Assembly: GCA_025455085.1 (NCBI GenBank)
Contig: JALONF010000124.1
Location: forward strand, 1-6,240
Source: Ignavibacteriaceae bacterium
GTDB lineage: Bacteria; Bacteroidota; Ignavibacteria; Ignavibacteriales; Ignavibacteriaceae
Length of the DNA stretch: 6,240 nt
Reading direction: 5' to 3'
A model generated the notes under the pieces. It saw only the letters and a list, made by a program, of their open reading frames with translations. It was not told where the DNA came from and did no database searches. How positions within the stretch are numbered: the stretch's first letter is position 1; each line of letters begins with the position of its first letter. Shown in pieces: positions 1 through 5,782 of this stretch. A program made the position numbers and the translations under genes.

Positions 1-1
1 C

Positions 2-1531
2 GCATCGGATGAATTTTATGGTCTTGTCAATAAGTATGCTGATGTTTTTTGCAGTGATGAAGACGATTATGTTGAAGTCAACAGACAGGATGATAAATCA
101 ACAATTGTTTCTGTTTTTAAAAGAGACAAATCTTCAGGTGAGGGAGAGGGTGAACCACTTTTTTATAAGATTTTTGATAACCAGATTACAAAAGATTTGA
201 GAATCCATTTAAACGAGGGAGATGATAAGGCTTACGTTTATGGAAAATGTTCCGAAGCACCTGTGATCAGGATTGTTGGAGGGAAAGGAAAGGATGAATT
301 AATTGATGAATCAATAGTTTTTGGATACTTTCTTTCTATAACTCCATTTTCATCAACTCAAGGAAAAACAAAATTTTATGACAGCGGCGATAATACTTAT
401 GTGGTAGAAGGATCAGGAACATCATTCGACGATTCAATTTGGCCTGAACCGGCAGATGATCTTGAAAAGTACGAACCAACACAACTTGATAGAGGTCATA
501 ATTGGTTGCCTGTTCCTATTGTAGGGCTCAATACCGATTATGGTTTAACAATCGGAGGCGGGATTCAACTGAATCAATATAGCTTTAGAGAAATTCCTCA
601 GGATTATATGCAGCAAATAACTATAAGCTATGCAACACGATTTGGAAATTTCGTTGCTGCATACGAAGGAGATTTTTATTCTGTTTTAAGAGGCGGACGC
701 CTGAACTTGCTGCTGGAAATAACCGAACAGTTTGTTGCAAGGTATTTCGGCTATGGTAATGAAACATCTTTTGATATAGATTTAGAAAATAATGATTACT
801 ACAAAGTCGATCAGGAACTGCTTACTTTGTTTCCAACAATGTTTTACAATTTTAATAAATACGTGATAGGCAGCTTTGGGATTTCATTTATTCAGTCAAA
901 AACTTCTCTGCAAAACGATACACTACTTACAGATTTCAGGTATGAAGATTATGGTCTGGGGAAAATTAGTCCATTAGGTTTTCATCTTGGGTTGGAGATC
1001 GACAGCAGAAATAGTGAGGACTACCCAACGCAAGGTTACTTTATGAAATTTTCTGGCAGATTGTTTCCTGAAATCTTTAGTGAGCCGGAAGGATTTTATT
1101 ATGCAGGATTTGATCTTAGAAGTTATTTGACACCTGGATTCAGTTCGTTCGCTACTCTTGCCTTGAGAGCTGGAGGGAGTAAAGTTTTCGGCAAGTATCC
1201 ATTTTATGCAGGTGCCACCGTAGGCGGGGAGAATAGTTTGAGAGGTTATAACGATAAAAGATTTTCTGGCGATGCCGCACTATTTGGTCAGGCAGAATTG
1301 CGGTTTTTTGTAACTCCTTTGAATTTAATTCTAAAAAGTAAAGTAGGATTAAATCTTTTTGCAGAAACAGGAAGAGTATTTACTGAAAACGATTCATCAA
1401 AGCTTTGGCATCCATCTTATGGAATTGGATTATGGGTATCTTATCTAAATTCAACTATCATCGGATCAACATACGTTGCTTTTTCGCCAGAAAGAACTAC
1501 TTTTTATCTTGGATTGGGGATGGGATTTTAG
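2..1531 (+). CDS. Outer-membrane protein with C-terminal Omp85 (BamA/TamA-like) barrel, 5' partial
   Basis: The frame is open from the window edge, so the gene starts upstream; 509 residues are visible. Visible residues 66-105 form a Gly/Asp-rich strand region with NEGDD and GGKGKD, slightly like RTX or beta-helix turns. From about base 503 (WLPVPIVG) to the end, alternating hydrophobic strands suggest a beta barrel. Omp85 hallmarks are the D-S-R-N...YPTQGYF segment from base 1001 and GGENSLRGY at 1223-1249, which matches the conserved (V/L)RG(F/Y) loop-6 motif. The protein ends in Phe, as outer-membrane barrels often do. From memory of the family, such barrels in Bacteroidota are often fused behind a calcineurin-like metallophosphatase; that part is not visible, so the fusion is inferred. 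The barrel probably sits in the outer membrane; its substrate is unknown. A TTG at 197 is internal, not a start. Confidence 0.88.
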   Translation, partial: ASDEFYGLVNKYADVFCSDEDDYVEVNRQDDKSTIVSVFKRDKSSGEGEGEPLFYKIFDNQITKDLRIHLNEGDDKAYVYGKCSEAPVIRIVGGKGKDELIDESIVFGYFLSITPFSSTQGKTKFYDSGDNTYVVEGSGTSFDDSIWPEPADDLEKYEPTQLDRGHNWLPVPIVGLNTDYGLTIGGGIQLNQYSFREIPQDYMQQITISYATRFGNFVAAYEGDFYSVLRGGRLNLLLEITEQFVARYFGYGNETSFDIDLENNDYYKVDQELLTLFPTMFYNFNKYVIGSFGISFIQSKTSLQNDTLLTDFRYEDYGLGKISPLGFHLGLEIDSRNSEDYPTQGYFMKFSGRLFPEIFSEPEGFYYAGFDLRSYLTPGFSSFATLALRAGGSKVFGKYPFYAGATVGGENSLRGYNDKRFSGDAALFGQAELRFFVTPLNLILKSKVGLNLFAETGRVFTENDSSKLWHPSYGIGLWVSYLNSTIIGSTYVAFSPERTTFYLGLGMGF

Positions 1532-1581
1532 ATACCTGAGTTATGAAATTACTTTTAATGCTTTGAGTAAAATTCTTTTTA

Positions 1582-2073
1582 TTACAAATACAATTTTGGA
1601 TATTCGAAGAAAAGAAACTTACAAGAGTTCTTATCAATCTCGCTCCATTTTTTATCAAACTGCAAGGCTACAATCCCACACGTTGGAATGTTATCAATGT
1701 AGTGATTGGATATATGATTATTCAGCATCGTGAGTCCGGGATTATGTCCAAATATCATTACACGATCATACTTCTCTTCTATTTTCTTTATCAGCTTAAT
1801 TATTGTATTTGATGAAGCTTCATAAAGATCCTCGTTGAACTGAATTTTTTTTTCAGTGTACCCAAGCTTAGAAGCTATCTCGATAGCAGTTTTTTTCGTC
1901 CGCTTTGCAGAGCTAGATAAGATTAAGTCGGGCTTTATCTTTTTATCATTTAAAACTTCACCCATAAAAGGTGCATCTCTTTTCCCCCGACTATTTAGAG
2001 GTCGATCAAAATCAGGAATACTCTGATCTTTCCAGTATGATTTGGCGTGTCTTGCAAGGTATAGAGTTTTCAT
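1582..2073 (-). CDS. SixA-type histidine phosphatase (phosphoglycerate-mutase-like fold)
   Basis: The protein has 163 residues, the usual size for the compact SixA branch of the histidine phosphatase superfamily. The catalytic RHG-type motif is R8-H9-A10-K11-S12 right after the first strand (MKTLYLARHAKS); H9 is the expected phospho-accepting histidine. Other family features are PDLILSSSAKRTKKTA (residues 48-63, with R58), an acidic E81-D82 before LYEAS, and the second catalytic histidine in FGHNPGL (H110). E. coli SixA removes phosphate from phosphohistidine proteins; many Bacteroidota members have no known substrate, so the substrate here is open. It is probably cytoplasmic, as no signal peptide or membrane segment is seen. 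I chose ATG at 2073 because family members start directly with the first strand; a GTG five codons upstream (2088) is possible. It is convergent with the barrel gene and divergent from the HD gene. Confidence 0.9.
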   Translation of the reverse strand: MKTLYLARHAKSYWKDQSIPDFDRPLNSRGKRDAPFMGEVLNDKKIKPDLILSSSAKRTKKTAIEIASKLGYTEKKIQFNEDLYEASSNTIIKLIKKIEEKYDRVMIFGHNPGLTMLNNHISNHYIDNIPTCGIVALQFDKKWSEIDKNSCKFLFFEYPKLYL

Positions 2074-2104
2074 AATGTTTTGAATCACAAATTCTTTTGT
2101 TTGC

Positions 2105-2112
2105 CAAAACTA
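2105..2112 (-). promoter_or_regulatory. Candidate -7 element for the SixA-like gene
   Basis: On the minus strand these bases read TAGTTTTG, a full match to the Bacteroidota -7 consensus TAnnTTTG. The predicted start point would lie about 25 bases before the ATG at 2073. No clear -33 TTG was found at the usual distance, so this rests on one element only. Confidence 0.35.
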
Positions 2113-2154
2113 ATAATTTGAAAAGAAGAAATTCACTCTCCAATATTAAATAAT

Positions 2155-2170
2155 TGTGATGATTATCACC
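2155..2170. promoter_or_regulatory. CRP/FNR-family-like operator palindrome
   Basis: The bases read TGTGATGATTATCACC, which fits the CRP-type pattern TGTGA-N6-TCACA except for the last base. It lies in the 221-base gap between two divergent genes, about 80-100 bases upstream of the phosphatase start and 125-140 bases upstream of the HD gene start. Its centre is roughly 60-65 bases upstream of the start point predicted from the minus-strand TAGTTTTG element, near the class I activator distance known from E. coli. Whether a CRP/FNR-type regulator in this organism uses this consensus is inference. Confidence 0.4.
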
Positions 2171-2257
2171 ATACTATATTCAAATAGGCTATAATTTTTG
2201 CTGTAAATAATAGAGAATTTAACAATAAAAAAGTGATAGACATCGATAGAAATAATT

Positions 2258-2265
2258 TTACTTTG
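2258..2265 (+). promoter_or_regulatory. Candidate -7 element for the HD-PycTM gene
   Basis: The bases read TTACTTTG, one mismatch from the Bacteroidota -7 consensus TAnnTTTG. The predicted transcript would begin near 2272 and leave a leader of about 23 bases that contains the ribosome binding site at 2283-2287. No convincing -33 element was found. Confidence 0.3.
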
Positions 2266-2282
2266 CATTTTCACAAAACAGC

Positions 2283-2287
2283 AAGGA
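2283..2287 (+). promoter_or_regulatory. Ribosome binding site of the HD-PycTM gene
   Basis: AAGGA lies seven bases before the ATG at 2295. It is the clearest Shine-Dalgarno match among the gene starts in the window, where the others are weak, and it supports ATG 2295 as the start. Confidence 0.6.
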
Positions 2288-2294
2288 ACGAAAA

Positions 2295-3536
2295 ATGAAC
2301 AACGGTATTCTTAGCAAAGTAAAGGAATTTATAGGAAAGACCTTTCGTGAAGAAGGTTCTTCTGATTCGTTTTACCATAATTTGACGCATACCGCAGAAG
2401 TTGCAAAAGTCGCCGAGGAAATTGCTAATGCAATAGGAATTGAAGAAAATGAAAAAGAAGCTTTATTGATAGCCGCCTGGTTTCATGATATTGGGCATAC
2501 TAAATGCTGTGATGGACACGAGGACATTGGAATAGAAATGGCGACAAAGTTCCTCAAAGAAAATAACTATCCTGATGAAAACATTGCAAAAGTATTGTCA
2601 TTAATTAATGCTACCCGGATGCCTCGGAGTCCCAAGAATATTCTGGAAGAAATAATCTGCGATGCTGATCTTCATCATCTTGGAACAAATAACTTTGAAG
2701 TAAAAGGCGAACTTTTTAGAAATGAGCTTGAAGCATTAAATGGCTGTAAAATTCCGGAAGCAGATTGGCTAAAGAATAATCTTAAGTTTTTCAGCCAGCA
2801 TAAATATTTTACTGATTACGCAAAGCAGCGATTCGAAACTCAAAAAAATATTAACTATATTAAGATCGAAAAGAAACTAAAGAAGGTTAATAATAAAATG
2901 GAAGAGGAATCAAAATCCGGATTAGAGGAACTGAAGAAAGAGAAGAAAAAGAATAAAGAAAAAGATGATGAAAAAATAAAAGATGCCGGTCGTTCCATTG
3001 AAACAATGTTCCGAAATACCGTCCGAACTCACGTCGATTTTAGTTCAATGGCAGATACTAAAGCTAATATAATGATTAGTGTCAATACGCTCATTCTGAC
3101 CATTGTTGTAACTGTAATGATAAGAAAGCTCGATGCAAATCCTCATTTGATCATACCTTCCGCTATGTTAACTCTGACGAGTCTTGTAACCCTGGTTTAT
3201 GCAATTCTCGTTACTCGGCCAAAAATAACCAAAGGAATATTTACTGAAGAAGATATTAAAGAAAAGAAGGTTAACCTTCTTTTCTTCGGCAACTTCCACA
3301 AGATGTCTATGGATGATTTTAAATGGGGCATGAAAGAGATGATGAAGGATAAAGAGTTCCTGTACGATAATATGATAATGGATTTTTACTATCTCGGTCA
3401 GGTGCTCGGACAGAAATATCAGAAGCTGAGAATCTGCTACACGTTTTTTATGTATGGATTAATAATTTCCGTTCTGGCTTTCGCAATCGCTTTTATACTT
3501 TATCCGGGAACTGATTTAGGTCCACTAATCGATTAA
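2295..3536 (+). CDS. HD-domain hydrolase fused to a Pycsar-effector-type membrane domain (PycTM/DUF5706)
   Basis: The 413-residue protein has two parts. Residues 1-180 are an HD phosphohydrolase domain: Y27-H28-N29-L30-T31-H32 matches the YHNxxH signature shared with cyclic-nucleotide phosphodiesterases, H64-D65 is the HD pair (WFHDIGH), H75 lies in GHEDIG, and D123/D125 (CDAD) supply the last metal ligand. Residues 186-230 are highly charged and probably a coiled-coil linker. Residues 232-403 resemble the Pycsar effector domain (PycTM, formerly DUF5706): R-S-I-E-T-M-F-R, then HVDFSSMADTKANIMISVN, membrane helices near 257-276, 285-307 and 380-402, and the conserved KKVNLLFFGNFHKM. In Pycsar defence, PycTM effectors respond to cCMP or cUMP and damage the inner membrane. 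No pyrimidine cyclase is seen here, so a defence role is inferred; the HD part could degrade or sense a nucleotide. A housekeeping role is possible, because I recall this fusion as common in Bacteroidota. Confidence 0.87.
   Translation: MNNGILSKVKEFIGKTFREEGSSDSFYHNLTHTAEVAKVAEEIANAIGIEENEKEALLIAAWFHDIGHTKCCDGHEDIGIEMATKFLKENNYPDENIAKVLSLINATRMPRSPKNILEEIICDADLHHLGTNNFEVKGELFRNELEALNGCKIPEADWLKNNLKFFSQHKYFTDYAKQRFETQKNINYIKIEKKLKKVNNKMEEESKSGLEELKKEKKKNKEKDDEKIKDAGRSIETMFRNTVRTHVDFSSMADTKANIMISVNTLILTIVVTVMIRKLDANPHLIIPSAMLTLTSLVTLVYAILVTRPKITKGIFTEEDIKEKKVNLLFFGNFHKMSMDDFKWGMKEMMKDKEFLYDNMIMDFYYLGQVLGQKYQKLRICYTFFMYGLIISVLAFAIAFILYPGTDLGPLID
3259..3286. repeat. Perfect 28-bp palindrome inside the HD-PycTM gene
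   Basis: The left arm AAGAAAAGAAGGTT is followed directly by its exact reverse complement, centred on GTTAAC between 3272 and 3273. It encodes the end of KEKKVNLLF (residues 322-331), between the second and third predicted membrane helices. As RNA it could fold into a stem of about 12 bp with a TTAA loop. The Lys-rich then Leu/Phe-rich protein sequence favours such symmetry, so it may be a coding by-product. Confidence 0.85.
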
Positions 3537-3548
3537 AGAAGTATTAGA

Positions 3549-4247
3549 TTACTCCTTATCAATCTTGGCGTTTTCAATTATTACAGGGAAGAAATAACCC
3601 GCACCAAAGTCCTTATCAACAGCAACTTTACCCTCAGCCACGATTACATCCCCAACCTTAACTTCGTCATCTGAAGTTAAAACAAGGTCAAATTCTTCAG
3701 CACTTCCTGTTCCATCCTGAATATGTATCCAGTTTCTTTTCATTATCTGTTTGTTGAACTTAACAACTTTACCTTTAACTTTAACAAGTTCGCCATTAAG
3801 GGATGATTTATCGGCATAAATCTGTTGAACAGTTTTACCATCACTTATCGGTTCGATTTTTATTTCCTGCTTTTCTGTTGATTGCACTCCCGAATGTATC
3901 TTTTTCATCTCGTCCGGTGTAGGGGATTTACGAGCATCTTCTACAAATAAAATTTGGTCGAATGATTTGTCAATATTATCACTTCGAAAATCTTCCATCA
4001 CCATATACCTGGAGAAATAAACTGTCTCACCAATCTCAATTTCCATTGTTGGTACAGCAATCCAGAAATCATTTTTATTTTCTGTGACTTGCAAATATGT
4101 GTATCCTTTAGCTGGAATTTTATCAATAACCTTTCCAATATGAGGTTCATTCTTCATTGCTTCCTGTTCTGTTAACTCCTGCTTTTCTTCATTTGCACAT
4201 CCGAATAAGATCATAAAAGAAATTAAAATAAGGGATAATACTTTCAT
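3549..4247 (-). CDS. Lipoprotein with NrfJ-like domain and a second OB-fold-like domain
   Basis: The 232-residue protein begins with a lipoprotein signal peptide: K2, a hydrophobic stretch 3-15, and lipobox L14-F15-G16-C17 (Phe at -2 is less usual). Acidic residues just after the cysteine (CANEEKQE) resemble surface-export signals of some Bacteroidota lipoproteins, which is only suggestive. Residues 37-106 resemble NrfJ-type domains: GKVIDKI...GYTYLQV, WIAVP, IEIGETVYF, YMVMEDFRSDNIDKSFDQILFV. Residues 138-230 look like a second OB-type beta barrel (LVKVKGKVVKFN, WIHIQDGTG, DEVKVGDVIVAEGKV). The two units are joined by a polar, proline-containing linker. NrfJ itself is tied to cytochrome nitrite reductase in some proteobacteria, but no nrf gene is visible, so the function is unknown. 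The start at 4247 gives a clean signal peptide; the binding site is weak (GGAAAAAAG). It converges on the HD gene with a 12-base gap. Confidence 0.83.
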   Translation of the reverse strand: MKVLSLILISFMILFGCANEEKQELTEQEAMKNEPHIGKVIDKIPAKGYTYLQVTENKNDFWIAVPTMEIEIGETVYFSRYMVMEDFRSDNIDKSFDQILFVEDARKSPTPDEMKKIHSGVQSTEKQEIKIEPISDGKTVQQIYADKSSLNGELVKVKGKVVKFNKQIMKRNWIHIQDGTGSAEEFDLVLTSDDEVKVGDVIVAEGKVAVDKDFGAGYFFPVIIENAKIDKE

Positions 4248-4282
4248 CTTTTTTCCATAATTATGTTAATAAATAATTGATG

Positions 4283-4290
4283 CAAATATA
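4283..4290 (-). promoter_or_regulatory. Candidate -7 element for the lipoprotein gene
   Basis: The minus strand reads TATATTTG, a full match to TAnnTTTG, followed by CA as is common in this branch. The predicted leader before the ATG at 4247 would be about 30 bases. A -33 TTG was not found at the expected spacing. Confidence 0.45.
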
Positions 4291-4386
4291 CTCATTAAGA
4301 GGGTTATTTTATCGGTTGAAATATTTCTCTGTCAATTAATAAGTCAAGCGAAACTTAATTACGAATCATATTAATAAATTATTTGT

Positions 4387-4396
4387 TATCTTTTTG
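4387..4396 (+). promoter_or_regulatory. Candidate -7 element for the propeller-protein gene
   Basis: The bases read TATCTTTTTG, close to TAnnTTTG but with two extra T residues before the G. It lies about 30 bases before the ATG at 4425, within the 177-base divergent gap 4248-4424. No good Shine-Dalgarno sequence precedes the ATG. The assignment is weak. Confidence 0.25.
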
Positions 4397-4424
4397 GTGA
4401 AAATTAATTAACAGTTGACCGATT

Positions 4425-5717
4425 ATGATTAAGAAAATTGTTTTAATAACTTTTCTTTTAACTCTAAGTAATACTTCAATTTGCCAGAATTTTTGGGAGA
4501 GAATTCCGAGCCCAACGGATAAATTTCTTAGAACTCTTCACTTTGCGGATAGTTTAAGAGGATGGGTAGCAGGAGATTCGGGACTCATATTTTACACAAG
4601 TGATGGTGGGATCAGTTGGGTTCAGCAGGAAAGTAATACTACTCACCAGATTATGCGGATTTTTTTCCTTGATGACAAAAATGGCTGGGGATTGACCTGG
4701 GTTTATGATCCTTTTTTTGGTACGGAAATTCTTAAAACAACCGATGGGGGTGCAAACTGGAGCATCGAACAATATAAAGAAGAATTTGTTTTTTTGAGGG
4801 GAATTTATTTCCTCGATACGTTAAAAGGATTTTCCGGAGGAATGCCGGCACAATTTTTACAAACAATTGATGGCGGAATAAATTGGGAACGTGCTCACAT
4901 TGATTCCGGTACATTTTCACAATTTCCTGTAATAAATTTTAGATTTTATAATGATTTATATGGCTTTGCGGTCGGTGGTCGTTTTGATATAGCAGGTGTT
5001 ATCTGGAGAACAATTAACGGAGGGGAGAACTGGGTAGCTATTGATCCACAATATGCTCCACCTGATGAAGTCTGGGATATTCATTTCTTCGATTCACTTC
5101 ATGTTATGGCAGTTGGAGGAGATCCTGACTTTTTTGGTGTAGCGCTTATGCACTCTACAGATGCTGGGCTGACTTGGGATTATTATGAGATTGGTGTTCA
5201 CGGACAGGCTCTGTCAATTTCATTTCGAACAGAAAATGAAGGATGGGCAGTTGTTCCTTTGTCAGAACGGATGGTTGCAACGTATGATTATGGAGTAACC
5301 TGGACAGATTACATCGCTCCTGACAGCTCAAAATTATATGAGATCGTATTTACTGATTCTCTTACAGGTTATGCTGTTGGTGAGGATGGAGTAATTGTTA
5401 AATACAAATATCAACCGCCCGATAATGTATATGAAAACTCAACAACGGTTATCAAGGATTTTGTTCTATACCAAAATTATCCTAATCCGTTTAATCCAAC
5501 AACAACTATCCGCTATAACTTATCAGAACCCGGACAAGTATCAGTGAATATTTACAATGTCCTCGGAAATCATATCGCTACGCTTGTTCAGGATTATAAA
5601 TCAAGTGGTGAACACAGTCTTGTCTGGAATGCTGAAAATGAACCAAGCGGTGTGTATTACTTTCAACTCAATATGAATGGGAAACTTGCAACAAGAAAAA
5701 TGGTGCTGCTGAAATAA
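4425..5717 (+). CDS. Secreted Ycf48/BNR-like beta-propeller with type IX sorting domain
   Basis: The 430-residue protein has a Sec signal peptide at residues 1-20 (MIKKIVLITFLLTLSNTSIC, then QNF). Residues 21-330 carry six Asp-box repeats of the S/T-x-D-x-G-x-x-W type: 58-65, 105-112, 147-154, 196-203, 244-251 and 286-293, spaced 42-49 residues apart. The fourth has Asn instead of Asp (TINGGENW). Repeats such as GWVAGDSG and GYAVGEDG match the Ycf48/photosystem-assembly-factor-like and BNR propeller families; nothing suggests photosynthesis. Residues 347-430 form a type IX secretion C-terminal sorting domain (YQNYPNPFNPTTTIRY, then NVLGNHIATLV, SGVYYFQL, RKMVLLK). The protein is therefore probably exported through the outer membrane and attached to the surface or released. 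Its ligand is unknown. Two stop codons follow in a row (TAA TAG). A convergent sorting-domain gene lies just downstream. Confidence 0.92.
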   Translation: MIKKIVLITFLLTLSNTSICQNFWERIPSPTDKFLRTLHFADSLRGWVAGDSGLIFYTSDGGISWVQQESNTTHQIMRIFFLDDKNGWGLTWVYDPFFGTEILKTTDGGANWSIEQYKEEFVFLRGIYFLDTLKGFSGGMPAQFLQTIDGGINWERAHIDSGTFSQFPVINFRFYNDLYGFAVGGRFDIAGVIWRTINGGENWVAIDPQYAPPDEVWDIHFFDSLHVMAVGGDPDFFGVALMHSTDAGLTWDYYEIGVHGQALSISFRTENEGWAVVPLSERMVATYDYGVTWTDYIAPDSSKLYEIVFTDSLTGYAVGEDGVIVKYKYQPPDNVYENSTTVIKDFVLYQNYPNPFNPTTTIRYNLSEPGQVSVNIYNVLGNHIATLVQDYKSSGEHSLVWNAENEPSGVYYFQLNMNGKLATRKMVLLK

Positions 5718-5720
5718 TAG

Positions 5721-5758
5721 GCAGTAATTGTCGCACAACTGCAATATGGCCCCGACAA
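5721..5758. repeat. Overlapping inverted repeats between convergent genes; possible terminator
   Basis: GCAGT (5721-5725) pairs with ACTGC (5738-5742), with TGT (5729-5731) and ACA (5735-5737) able to extend the stem around a CGC loop. A competing pair, TTGTCG (5728-5733) and CGACAA (5753-5758), shares the middle. The region begins three bases after the propeller gene's stop codon. No T-run follows, so it is not a textbook intrinsic terminator; it could be an RNA-end hairpin or part of an intergenic palindromic repeat. Confidence 0.4.
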
Positions 5759-5763
5759 GCTAC

Positions 5764-5782
5764 CCTCCTTTAGCGAAGGAGG
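5764..5782. repeat. GC-rich hairpin over the stop codon of the minus-strand gene
   Basis: CCTCCTT (5764-5770) and AAGGAGG (5776-5782) form a perfect 7-bp stem with the loop TAGCG. It covers the TAA stop (5770-5772) and the last codons (Leu-Leu-Arg) of the minus-strand gene. Lying between two convergent genes, it may protect or end transcripts from both sides, though no strong T-run follows on either strand. It may also be a copy of a dispersed palindromic repeat. Confidence 0.6.

Noticed and set aside
197..199. TTG as the start of the barrel gene
   Set aside because: The frame stays open upstream to the window edge and there is no signal peptide after the TTG, as an outer-membrane protein would need.
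9..200. A 63-residue plus-strand reading frame
   Set aside because: It lies in another frame over the barrel gene, whose own frame is open from base 2 and gives a protein-like sequence continuous with the known domains.
1549..1580. TTACT/AGTAA hairpin followed by a T-run, as a terminator for the barrel gene
   Set aside because: The stem is only five AT-rich pairs around a 12-base loop; it is too weak to call, though the T-run makes it possible.
1476..1733. An 85-residue plus-strand reading frame
   Set aside because: It overlaps the end of the barrel gene and the coding sequence of the SixA-like gene on the other strand, and shows no recognisable domain.
2086..2088. GTG start for the SixA-like gene
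   Set aside because: It would add five residues before the conserved first strand; ATG at 2073 fits the family better.
2295..3536. A complete Pycsar defence operon
   Set aside because: No pyrimidine nucleotide cyclase is encoded in the window and the flanking genes are on the other strand.
4554..4920. Two minus-strand reading frames of 72 and 62 residues
   Set aside because: They are antisense to the propeller gene, overlap each other and look like no known protein.
5776..5782. AAGGAGG as a strong ribosome binding site on the plus strand
   Set aside because: No open frame of useful length begins downstream; the sequence is explained as one arm of the hairpin.
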